From Acidobacteriaceae bacterium (GTDB lineage Bacteria > Acidobacteriota > Terriglobia > Terriglobales > Acidobacteriaceae), in assembly GCA_003133425.1 (NCBI GenBank), contig PKXI01000239.1, positions 31,647 to 37,119 on the forward strand: 5,473 bases of DNA. The letters are read 5' to 3'. Below, in pieces: positions 1 through 5,446 of the stretch (position 1 is the first letter of the stretch; each line of letters begins with the position of its first letter). The translations under genes and the position numbers were made by a program. A model generated the notes under the pieces. That model was not told where the DNA came from. It saw only the letters and a list, made by a program, of their open reading frames with translations, and made no database searches.

Positions 1-22
1 TGGTCAGTGGTCAGTGGTCAGG
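1..22 (+). repeat. TCAG-phased heptad array, left edge (array 0)
   Basis: The tetranucleotide TCAG occurs at 4, 11 and 18, exactly 7 nt apart, in the unit TCAGTGG. The array runs off the left edge, so its full length is unknown. It reaches to within 15 nt of the start codon of the aldo/keto reductase gene and creates an in-frame GTG at 7 that could be mistaken for its start. The 14-mer GGTCAGTGGTCAGT (2-15) recurs exactly, inverted, at 1362-1375. Confidence 0.85.
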
Positions 23-27
23 GATTG

Positions 28-33
28 GGAGGA
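28..33 (+). promoter_or_regulatory. Shine-Dalgarno site for the aldo/keto reductase
   Basis: GGAGGA lies 3 nt before the ATG at 37. The spacing is short, but it is the only good anti-16S match nearby and supports ATG 37 over the in-frame GTG at 7, which lies inside the heptad repeat. Confidence 0.6.
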
Positions 34-36
34 ACC

Positions 37-912
37 ATGAGCGAGGTTTCGAGGCGGAGTTTTCTTAAGGCTGGAGTGGCAGCGGGAGCGGTGGCGAGTG
101 GGCTGCCTCTGAAGGCGGAGCGCGCTACGGCGACCGATTTGGTGACACTGGGCCGCTCGGGCGTGAAGGTGACGCGGCTGGCGCTGGGCACGGGCAGCTT
201 TGGCGGGCGCATTCAACAGGAACTTGGACAGGAGGGGCTGACGCGGCTTGTGCATCACGCGTATGACCGCGGAATACGGTTCTTCGAGACCTCCGAGTCG
301 TACGGCGCATCGCAGCAGATGCTGGCGGTGGCGCTGAAGGGCATTCCGCGGGAGAGCTATGCGCTGATGTCGAAAGTGACAACGCGAGATGGTGTGGATT
401 GCTGGGGGACGCTGGACCTGTTGCGGAGGAATTCGAACACCGACTACTTCGACATCATGCTGCTGCATTGGCAGCATACGGCGACATGGTTCGCAGACAC
501 CACGAGGTGGCAGGACGCAATCATGGAGGCGGAAGCGAAGAAGCAGATCAAGAGCCACGGCGCCAGTGTGCACGGGCTGCCGGCGCTGCGGCTGGTACCG
601 GGCAACAGGTGGCTGGACGTGGCCATGATCCGCATGAACCACAAGGGCGCAAGCATGGATGCCGAAGCATACGACACGCGCGAGCCGGGCAACGTGAGCG
701 AGGTTGTGCAGCACGTGAAGCATGTGAAGAAGGATGGGATGGGCGTGATCAGCATGAAGCTGATTGGAGAAGGCACGTTCAGCCACGAGGACCGGCAGCG
801 GGCAATGCGGTTCGCGTTCAAGGATGCTGGCGTGGATTGCGTGACGGTGGGGTACAAAAACACGGCGGAGATTGACGAAGCGATCGACAATCTGAACCTG
901 GCGCTGGCGTGA
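37..912 (+). CDS. Tat-exported aldo/keto reductase
   Basis: This is a 291-residue NAD(P)H-dependent oxidoreductase of the aldo/keto reductase superfamily; the substrate cannot be told from sequence. The N-terminus has a twin-arginine signal, SRRSFLK (residues 5-11), followed by an Ala/Gly-rich hydrophobic stretch to about residue 25, so export of the folded, cofactor-loaded protein is expected. The barrel starts near residue 35 (LGRSGVKVTRLALGTGS). Of the usual Asp-Tyr-Lys-His catalytic tetrad, Tyr89 (in SESYG), Lys113 (MSKV) and His144 (LLHW) are present, but the Asp position is Glu84 (FFETSESYG). The C-terminal part keeps a GVISMKLIGEG segment and VTVGYKNTAEIDEAI, typical of the cofactor-binding end. 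ATG 37 is chosen because the Tat motif sits at the expected distance and a ribosome site precedes it. A heptad array begins directly after the TGA. The gene stands alone in this window, and its promoter is not visible. Confidence 0.9.
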   Translation: MSEVSRRSFLKAGVAAGAVASGLPLKAERATATDLVTLGRSGVKVTRLALGTGSFGGRIQQELGQEGLTRLVHHAYDRGIRFFETSESYGASQQMLAVALKGIPRESYALMSKVTTRDGVDCWGTLDLLRRNSNTDYFDIMLLHWQHTATWFADTTRWQDAIMEAEAKKQIKSHGASVHGLPALRLVPGNRWLDVAMIRMNHKGASMDAEAYDTREPGNVSEVVQHVKHVKKDGMGVISMKLIGEGTFSHEDRQRAMRFAFKDAGVDCVTVGYKNTAEIDEAIDNLNLALA

Positions 913-953
913 GGTCAGGGGTCAGGGATCAGGGATCAGTTGTCAGGGGTCAG
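913..953 (+). repeat. TCAG-phased heptad array A
   Basis: TCAG occurs at 915, 922, 929, 936, 943 and 950, six times at an exact 7-nt period. The three spacer bases vary (GGG, GGA, TTG). The array begins at the first base after the reductase stop codon. Same family and orientation as the array at 1-22. Confidence 0.9.
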
Positions 954-1018
954 AAGCTCCCGGGTATGCCAGAACTTGCAATCGAGCGTTGCTTCGCGGC
1001 TGTTCACTATCTTCTGTT

Positions 1019-1058
1019 CACCGCTCACTGTCCACTGTTCACTGTTCACTGTCCACTG
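1019..1058 (-). repeat. CACTG-phased heptad array B (opposite orientation)
   Basis: CACTG occurs at 1026, 1033, 1040, 1047 and 1054, five times at an exact 7-nt period, alternating TTCACTG and TCCACTG. A degenerate CACC unit at 1019 is in phase. Read on the minus strand the unit is CAGTGRA, a relative of the TCAGTGG unit in the other arrays. Confidence 0.85.
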
Positions 1059-1100
1059 CCCTACCCGTACAGTCTGCGTAAACACGCAAAAAGCCATTCA

Positions 1101-1160
1101 TTTTGGTCGAATTTGCCCGTATTTGCTCATATTTGACCCCATTTAAGGCGTTTTCGGGTA
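1101..1160. repeat. Six phased 10-bp T-rich blocks
   Basis: Six consecutive decamers each begin with TTTT or ATTT: at 1101, 1111, 1121, 1131, 1141 and 1151. Three share ATTTG (1111, 1121, 1131). T-tracts repeated at close to the DNA helical period are the classical arrangement for intrinsic curvature. No promoter elements could be assigned around it. Confidence 0.65.
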
Positions 1161-1243
1161 GTTACGGACAACCCTTCCTCAACTTTCGGCACTTTGTGAG
1201 CAGCCAGTTTGCCGATTTGGGCCGCTTGAAAGGTTAAGTGCTC

Positions 1244-1342
1244 GAAGAAGTACAACCCTATAAGCGAACATTTCGCTATAAATCGTAACCATTTAAGCGA
1301 ACCTTTAACGTCTGCCGCTAACCACCTAAGCAGACCTTTCAA
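1244..1342. repeat. Three tandem degenerate 33-nt repeats
   Basis: Units are 1244-1276, 1277-1309 and 1310-1342. Units 1 and 2 match at 21 of 33 positions, and units 2 and 3 at 18 of 33. The conserved core is TAACCA, TAAGC and ACCTTT at fixed spacing (unit positions 10-15, 18-22 and 25-30). Read on the minus strand the period is 11 codons, giving LKGLLRWLAAD, VKGSLKWLRFI and AKCSLIGLYFF, which resemble each other at the protein level. Confidence 0.6.
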
Positions 1343-1355
1343 GCCCCGCCAAACA

Positions 1356-1376
1356 CTGATTACTGACCACTGACCC
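1356..1376 (-). repeat. TCAG-phased heptad array C, overlapping the TerC-gene stop
   Basis: CTGA (the complement of TCAG) occurs at 1356, 1363 and 1370, period 7. The segment 1362-1375 is the exact inverse of 2-15. The last codons of the minus-strand TerC-family gene (Val-Ser-Gly-Gln) and its TAA are read from this array. Confidence 0.85.
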
Positions 1377-2232
1377 GCTGCACTTTGCTTCCTGCCAGCG
1401 ACGAGGCTATGGCACACACGGCCAGAATTATGCCCATCACTACGAGCGACAGCGTGATCGGTATCTCGAGCCAGCGGGCGGCCAGCATCTTCAGTGCTAC
1501 GAAGCCGAGGAGCGCGCCGAGGCCGTAGTGCAAATAGCGGAACTTGTCGAGCACTGCGGCCAGGGCGAAGTAGAGGGAGCGGAGGCCCAGGACTGCCGCA
1601 ATGTTTGAGGTGTAAACGACGAAGGGATTGTGCGATACGCCGAGCACTGCGGGGATGGAATCGACAGCAAAAAGTAGGTCGGTGACCTCGACGGCGAGGA
1701 TTACAGGCAGCAAGGAACCCTTGGCTGGTTGCATGCGCCGAATCCACTCTGGAATGGCTGCCTTGGCTGAGCCGCCGCGGACGAGCCGCCAGGCCGCATA
1801 AAGGAGGAACAGCCCGAAGATCCACGTTATCCACTCGAAACGCTGCAGAAGGGTAACGCCTGCGGCAATAAACAGCCCTCGCAGCGCCACCGCCCCAAGT
1901 ACGCCCCAAAGCAGGGCCTTGTGCTGGCGTCGCGCGCTGATGCGGAAGCCCTGGAACAGCACCATGAAAATAAAAAGGTTATCGATGCTTAGTGAGGTTT
2001 CGATGGTGTAGCCGGCCACAAATTCAAGAGCCGTCTGGCGGCCCTGGGTCATGGCAATCCAGGCGGCAAAGCAGGCCGCGGCCAAAACCAACACTGCGGT
2101 GCCGAGCCACGCAAAGGCCTGCTTGTGGCGCGTTTCGCGCCGGTGACCGGGCATGAACGAATCCCCCACCAGCAGCACGGCCACTACGGCGTGGAACCCC
2201 GCCCACCATATCCAGGAAACGCCCGCGATCAT
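1360..2232 (-). CDS. TerC/Alx-family integral membrane protein
   Basis: This 290-residue inner-membrane protein belongs to the TerC family, whose studied members (Alx, YceF/MeeF, YkoY/MeeY) are linked to manganese export; others were named for tellurite resistance. About eight or nine hydrophobic segments are visible, roughly at 8-24, 43-61, 72-96, 105-129, 133-151, 173-196, 204-226, 236-250 and 257-280. Family hallmarks are Asp24 in the first segment, ETSLSIDNLFIF (78-89, with Glu78 and Asp84), Arg118 after the WGVLGAVALR helix, EVTDLLFAVDSIPAVLGVS (182-200, with Asp185 and Asp191), NIAAVLGLRSLYF (210-222) and LDKFRYLHYGLG (228-239). The conserved intramembrane acidic residues are all present, so it looks functional. 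ATG 2232 is chosen because the first helix starts at once, as in the family; no strong ribosome site precedes it. The terminal VSGQ comes from a heptad repeat. The gene is divergent from the broken NADH dehydrogenase, with about 100 bp between. Metal specificity is not proven by sequence. Confidence 0.92.
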   Translation of the reverse strand: MIAGVSWIWWAGFHAVVAVLLVGDSFMPGHRRETRHKQAFAWLGTAVLVLAAACFAAWIAMTQGRQTALEFVAGYTIETSLSIDNLFIFMVLFQGFRISARRQHKALLWGVLGAVALRGLFIAAGVTLLQRFEWITWIFGLFLLYAAWRLVRGGSAKAAIPEWIRRMQPAKGSLLPVILAVEVTDLLFAVDSIPAVLGVSHNPFVVYTSNIAAVLGLRSLYFALAAVLDKFRYLHYGLGALLGFVALKMLAARWLEIPITLSLVVMGIILAVCAIASSLAGSKVQRVSGQ

Positions 2233-2310
2233 ACGTGGATGCTACAGCACGGGCATGGGGCCTCGCTGCTGCTTATGAAAGGACTTGTCACCGATTGCTG
2301 CTGGAGCGCA

Positions 2311-2323
2311 TCTAGAAACTAGA
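2311..2323. promoter_or_regulatory. Short CTAG dyad upstream of the NADH dehydrogenase remnant
   Basis: TCTAG-AAA-CTAGA is a perfect 5+3+5 dyad in the 101-bp divergent gap. It overlaps the likely ribosome site AGAGG (2321-2325). An operator role is possible but unsupported beyond symmetry and position. Confidence 0.25.
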
Positions 2324-2325
2324 GG
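2321..2325 (+). promoter_or_regulatory. Shine-Dalgarno site deciding a TTG start
   Basis: AGAGG is followed by an 8-nt spacer to TTG at 2334. There is no in-frame ATG before the FAD-binding motif of the downstream remnant, so TTG is the best start candidate. Confidence 0.5.
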
Positions 2326-2333
2326 CACAAAAT

Positions 2334-2928
2334 TTGAGTGATCCGACAAAATCCCCGCCGAACCAAGGCACGCAGCAGCAATCTCGCCGTCCTCGCGTGG
2401 TGATCGTCGGCGGAGGCTTTGCGGGTATCCACGCGGCCCAAGGGCTGGGGCATCTGCCGGTGGACGTAACGGTGCTGGACCGGCGCAACCATCACGTGTT
2501 TCAGCCGCTCCTTTACCAGGTCGCGCTGGCGGTGCTGTCGCCAGCCGACATTGCCCAGCCTATCCGCACCATTCTGCGCCACCAGCCCAACACCGAGGTG
2601 CTGATGGATGAGGTGGTGGGGATCGACGCGCAAGGGCGACATGTCGACGATCGGCCGCATGTCCGCAGTGGCTGACGTGAAATGGCCCTTCAATGCCCAC
2701 ATGAGCGGTTATCCGGCATGGGTCATCTGGCTGGTCGTGCACATCTTCTTTTTGATTGGATTCAGAAACCGGATCGCGGTGCTGGCGAGCTGGGCATGGA
2801 CGTATTTGACGTTTACGCGCGGGGCGCGGCTGATCACCGGGGACCAACGCCTGCCCGGGTGGCAGGACCACATGGAGGCAGGACCGGCCCCGGAAACCGC
2901 CAAGGAGGCAGAGTTGAAGAAGAGCTAG
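2334..2928 (+). pseudogene. ndh: Type II NADH dehydrogenase, internally deleted and frameshifted
   Basis: Intact enzymes of this family are single-subunit, non-proton-pumping FAD proteins that pass electrons from NADH to quinone at the inner membrane. They are about 400-450 residues long. Here only the two ends remain. The first part (2334 to about 2639) has the FAD-binding Rossmann motif VVIVGGGFAG (residues 22-31), DRRNHHVFQPLLYQVA (49-64) and runs to VVGIDAQGR (94-102). The second part, one frame on (about 2632-2928), has the family's C-terminal region: KGDMSTIGR, then SGYPAWVIWLVVHIFFLIGF as the membrane anchor (helix 2719-2763), then WAWTYLTFTRGARLITGD. The central NADH-binding domain with its second glycine motif is absent, roughly 200-250 residues by family length. 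Frame 1 stops at 2673-2675. The product cannot be a working dehydrogenase. The C-terminal piece could still be translated from ATG 2608 or 2641 as a small membrane protein, but nothing shows that it is. An assembly join could produce the same picture. Confidence 0.85.
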
Positions 2929-2929
2929 C

Positions 2930-2950
2930 CTTCAGCCGTCAGCCCTCAGC
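2930..2950 (+). repeat. TCAG-phased heptad array D
   Basis: CTTCAGC, CGTCAGC and CCTCAGC follow one another, with TCAG at 2932, 2939 and 2946 (period 7). A further GGTCAGTG at 2956-2963 is out of phase. The array starts 1 nt after the stop codon of the dehydrogenase remnant and lies in the 65-bp gap before serS. Confidence 0.8.
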
Positions 2951-2993
2951 TTCCCGGTCAGTGCTGCTCCCCATCAAGTAAACTAGTTGGGTC

Positions 2994-4325
2994 ATGCTCG
3001 ACATGGGATTTGTCCGGGGGAACCTGGAACTGGTGGAAGAAAAACTGCGTGCCCGCGGGGCGGACCCGGCTGCGTTGCTGGGAGATTTCCGGGCGCTCGA
3101 TCAAAGCCGGCGCGACGCCATAACGCAGGCTGAGACACTGAAGGCGCGGCGCAACGAGCTGAGCCAGCAGGTTGGTGCGCTCAAGCGGGCCGGGCAGGAT
3201 GCTTCAGCGCTGATGGACGAGACGCGCGCCCTCAAGGAAAAGCTCGATCATCTGGATAGCAACGCCGCCACGCTCGATGAGCAGATGCGCCTGTCGCTGG
3301 CGCGCATTCCCAACCTGACGCGCGACGAAGTGCCGGCCGGCAAGTCAGAAGCCGACAACGTGACCGTGAAGACCTGGGGCAAGAAGCGGGCGTTCGATTT
3401 TGAGCCGAAGCCGCACTGGGAACTTGGCGAGGCGCTCGGTATTCTCGACTTCGAACGTGCAGCCAAGATAAGCGGTGCGCGGTTTGTGGTGTACATGGGC
3501 GCAGGAGCGCGGCTGGAGCGCGCGTTGATCAGCTTCATGCTCGATCTGCATACCGCAAAGCACGGCTACACCGAGGTGCTGCCGCCCTTCATGGTGAACA
3601 GCAAGAGCCTGTATGGAACGGGCAATTTGCCCAAGTTTGCCGAAGACCTGTTTCGGTGCTCTGACGCCGACGCGGAGGCAGCGGCTCGCGGCGAGTTCAA
3701 GGACAACGACCACTGGCTGATTCCAACCGCGGAGGTTCCGGTCACCAATCTGTATCGCGATGAGATTCTGGACGAGGCGCGGCTCCCCATCCGGCTGACG
3801 GCTTATACCCCGTGCTTCCGCGCCGAGGCTGGCGCCGCGGGCAAGGATACGCGCGGCATCATTCGCCAGCACCAATTCCAAAAGGTGGAGCTGGTGAAGT
3901 TTGTGCGCCCCGAGGAATCGGACGCCGAACACGAGCGGCTGACGAGCGATGCCGAGGAGATTCTGGAAACGCTGGGGCTGCCCTACCGGCGCGTGCTGCT
4001 TTGCGCAGGCGACACGGGCTTTTCGTCCGCCAAGACGTTTGACCTGGAAGTTTGGCTGCCTGGACAGCAGCTTTATCGCGAAATTTCGTCCTGCTCCAAC
4101 TTTGAAGCCTTCCAGGCGCGGCGTGCCAACATCCGCTACAAGGCGGCGGGCGGCAAGAGCAAGAACGAGTTTGTGCACACCATCAATGGCAGCGGCCTGG
4201 CCGTCGGCCGCACCTGGCTGGCGATTGTTGAGAACTACCAGCAGGCCGACGGCACGGTTCTGATTCCCGAAGCACTGCGGCCGTATATGGGCGGCCTGGA
4301 AAGGATCACGCGGCAAGCAGAATGA
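2994..4325 (+). CDS. serS: Seryl-tRNA synthetase
   Basis: This cytoplasmic class II aminoacyl-tRNA synthetase activates serine with ATP and charges tRNA-Ser (and tRNA-Sec where present). The length, 443 residues, fits bacterial SerS (about 420-440). Residues 1 to about 103 form the N-terminal domain with the long antiparallel coiled coil (charged, Leu- and Ala-rich from about 30 to 100) that grips the tRNA long arm. The catalytic core follows the RIPNL linker (104-108). Motif 1 is around [23 protein letters not shown]. The serine-site loop TAEVP is at 245-249. Motif 2 spans FRAEAG (275-280) to RQHQFQKVE (291-299), with Arg276 and Glu278. [15 protein letters not shown] and motif 3, [19 protein letters not shown] with Arg406, complete the site. 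ATG 2994 gives the usual [14 protein letters not shown] start; the ribosome site is weak. The palindrome AACTAGTT (2981-2988) lies just upstream. The stop overlaps the next start (ATGA at 4322), implying co-translation with the downstream envelope genes. Confidence 0.98.
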   Translation: MLDMGFVRGNLELVEEKLRARGADPAALLGDFRALDQSRRDAITQAETLKARRNELSQQVGALKRAGQDASALMDETRALKEKLDHLDSNAATLDEQMRLSLARIPNLTRDEVPAGKSEADNVTVKTWGKKRAFDFEPKPHWELGEALGILDFERAAKISGARFVVYMGAGARLERALISFMLDLHTAKHGYTEVLPPFMVNSKSLYGTGNLPKFAEDLFRCSDADAEAAARGEFKDNDHWLIPTAEVPVTNLYRDEILDEARLPIRLTAYTPCFRAEAGAAGKDTRGIIRQHQFQKVELVKFVRPEESDAEHERLTSDAEEILETLGLPYRRVLLCAGDTGFSSAKTFDLEVWLPGQQLYREISSCSNFEAFQARRANIRYKAAGGKSKNEFVHTINGSGLAVGRTWLAIVENYQQADGTVLIPEALRPYMGGLERITRQAE

Positions 4326-4693
4326 ACAAAATCCTAAAGAGCTACTTTTACTGGACCTATCCGCGCGGCAACTTTCACTACGACGTGATGGTGACGCTGA
4401 TTCTGGCGTTCATTTTTATTACGCCGCACCTGTGGGACTACGGTGACAAGCCGTCGCTGCCGATCGGCTCCACGCAGCCCATGCTGATAGTGGGTGACGG
4501 CGGCCATGGGGTGGTCATCACAGTGCAAGCCTCCGATGTGAACGTTCCCGCGGCAGCTTCGGACTCGGTGGTGAAGAAGGCACTGCGCAAGGCGATTGAA
4601 CCGGTCACCGGCGAGGTCTACCTGGAGCGCTGGGAATTGGCGCGAGACGAGCGTGGGAACCCCGTGGCCTGGAAGGTCTGGGCTCACAGATAA
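4322..4693 (+). CDS. Single-pass membrane protein of unknown function, serS-coupled
   Basis: I do not recognise a named family for these 123 residues. The N-terminus is basic and aromatic ([19 protein letters not shown], residues 3-21), then one hydrophobic helix runs from about 22 to 38 ([17 protein letters not shown]). The remaining 85 residues are soluble. Positive charge before the helix predicts an N-in topology with the C-terminal part in the periplasm. That part has a beta-like stretch ([20 protein letters not shown]), a helix-like [25 protein letters not shown] and a basic end (VAWKVWAHR). The ATG overlaps the serS stop by ATGA and there is no good ribosome site at normal spacing, so translation is probably coupled to serS. 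A secreted LolA-like protein follows after 54 nt, which fits an envelope role. I recall similar proteins beside LolA-like genes in acidobacteria, but cannot confirm this here. Confidence 0.82.
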   Translation: MNKILKSYFYWTYPRGNFHYDVMVTLILAFIFITPHLWDYGDKPSLPIGSTQPMLIVGDGGHGVVITVQASDVNVPAAASDSVVKKALRKAIEPVTGEVYLERWELARDERGNPVAWKVWAHR

Positions 4694-4738
4694 CCGATGT
4701 CTTGGTCTATCGAGCGCTTGAGCGCGTCAAACAAATCA

Positions 4739-4742
4739 AGGA
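4739..4742 (+). promoter_or_regulatory. Shine-Dalgarno site fixing the start of the LolA-like gene
   Basis: AGGA within AAGGAAG (4738-4744) lies 5 nt before ATG 4748. This favours 4748 over the in-frame ATG at 4697, which would put 17 polar residues in front of the signal peptide. Confidence 0.65.
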
Positions 4743-4747
4743 AGTGT

Positions 4748-5446
4748 ATGCGCACGCTGAGCAAACTTGTTTTTGCAGTGTCAATGGCTTTATGGCTGCT
4801 GCCCACGCCGGCGGCTTTTGCGGCCGAAAACCTGGACTCGGTGCTGCGCAAGCTGGACGCCTCCGCGGCCCGGTTCAAATCCACCTCGGCCGACTTTCAA
4901 TTCGACTCGGTTCAAACCGATCCGATCGAGGACAGGGAAGTGCAGAAGGGGACGATCTACTTCGAGCGCACCGGGACCTCCTTTCAGATGGCGGCGCATA
5001 TCCAGACAATCAATGGCAAGCCGACACCCAAGGTCTACACGTATTCGAAGGGCGCGTTCAGACTCTGGGAAGGCGGAAACCTGAACAAGGTGACCACCTT
5101 CGCAAAAGCCAGCAAGTTTGAGAGCTACATGATGCTGGGCTTTGGCGCCAGCGGCAAAGCGATGGCCGAGAAGTGGGACATCACCTATGTTGGGCCCGAA
5201 ACCTTGGATGGAGTCACGACCGAGAAGCTGGAACTGGTAGCCAAAGATCCCGAGGTTCGCAGGAACCTGCCCAAGGTAACGGTATGGATGGACACCGACC
5301 GCGCCATCAGCCTGAAACAGGTGTTCGATGAGGGCCCCGGACAGTACCGCGTGTCGGTCTATTTCAACATCAAAGTGAATGAGCAACTGCCCGGCGACGC
5401 GTTCACATTCAAGACCGACAGCCAGACGCAATACATTAGCCGATAG
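4748..5446 (+). CDS. LolA-like outer-membrane lipoprotein-sorting protein
   Basis: This 232-residue secreted protein resembles the LolA/LolB superfamily of periplasmic carriers, which bind acyl chains of lipoproteins in a half-open beta-barrel and ferry them to the outer membrane. It starts with a signal peptide: RTLSK, a hydrophobic core to about residue 18, and AFA (23-25) before a likely cleavage ahead of Ala26. No Cys follows, so it is soluble rather than a lipoprotein. The mature part begins with an amphipathic helix (LDSVLRKLDASAARFKSTSA). Strand-rich segments follow: KGTIYFERTGTSFQMAAHI, VYTYSKGAFRLWEG, MMLGFGASGKAM (128-139), WDITYVGPETLDGVTTEKLELV and KVTVWMDTDRAISLKQVFDEG. The closing YFNIKVNEQLPGDAFTF is typical of the superfamily. 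It is the last gene of the serS cluster in view. Superfamily assignment is fairly secure; true LolA function is an inference, since such proteins have diversified. Confidence 0.85.
   Translation: MRTLSKLVFAVSMALWLLPTPAAFAAENLDSVLRKLDASAARFKSTSADFQFDSVQTDPIEDREVQKGTIYFERTGTSFQMAAHIQTINGKPTPKVYTYSKGAFRLWEGGNLNKVTTFAKASKFESYMMLGFGASGKAMAEKWDITYVGPETLDGVTTEKLELVAKDPEVRRNLPKVTVWMDTDRAISLKQVFDEGPGQYRVSVYFNIKVNEQLPGDAFTFKTDSQTQYISR

Larger units (their letters stand above)
1059..1355. other. AT-richer intergenic stretch with no convincing gene
   Basis: This gap between the reductase and the 3' end of the TerC gene is about 45% GC over 1081-1320 by hand count, well below its neighbours. It contains six phased T-rich 10-bp blocks (1101-1160), three 33-nt direct repeats (1244-1342), and a small perfect hairpin, AGCGAA-CAT-TTCGCT (1263-1277). 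An 11-bp inverted pair, GCTTGAAAGGT, lies at 1224-1234 and, inverted, at 1334-1344. On the minus strand a frame stays open across 1127-1342 (TTG start at best, 71 residues, Lys- and aromatic-rich), but it has no recognised domain and no clear ribosome site. I see no rho-independent terminator for either convergent gene. Confidence 0.6.

Noticed and set aside
7..36. An earlier GTG start for the aldo/keto reductase.
   Set aside because: These codons come from the heptad repeat and would put ten extra residues before the Tat signal. ATG 37 has its own GGAGGA site.
4..786. Long minus-strand open frame opposite the aldo/keto reductase (260 codons).
   Set aside because: It lies wholly antisense to a well-recognised gene, has no domain-like features and an odd His/Arg/Gln-rich composition, as expected for a GC-rich shadow frame.
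913..1058. A CRISPR array, suggested by regularly spaced repeats.
   Set aside because: The units are 7 nt with no unique spacers, and there are no cas genes. This is a simple short tandem repeat family.
909..1146. Two short plus-strand frames (75 and 68 codons) after the reductase gene.
   Set aside because: Their translations are read straight through the heptad arrays and give repetitive peptides such as LFTVHCPLFTVHCPL. No independent sign of coding was found.
2233..2333. A manganese riboswitch (yybP-ykoY) in front of the TerC-family gene.
   Set aside because: Some TerC genes carry one, but the gap is only about 100 bp and I could not find the conserved loop sequences or a following expression platform.
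2608..2928. An intact small membrane protein gene of 106 codons.
   Set aside because: From KGDMSTIGR onward it matches the C-terminal end of type II NADH dehydrogenases, so it is best read as part of the broken gene. Independent translation is possible but unsupported.
3345..4316. 323-codon minus-strand open frame opposite serS.
   Set aside because: serS is certain on the plus strand. The antisense translation shows no recognisable motif and is explained by high GC at third positions.
4714..4725. Small dyad GCGCT-TG-AGCGC between the two envelope genes as a terminator.
   Set aside because: The stem is 5 bp with a 2-nt loop and no T-tract follows. It is equally a direct repeat of GAGCGC, so it is not a credible terminator.
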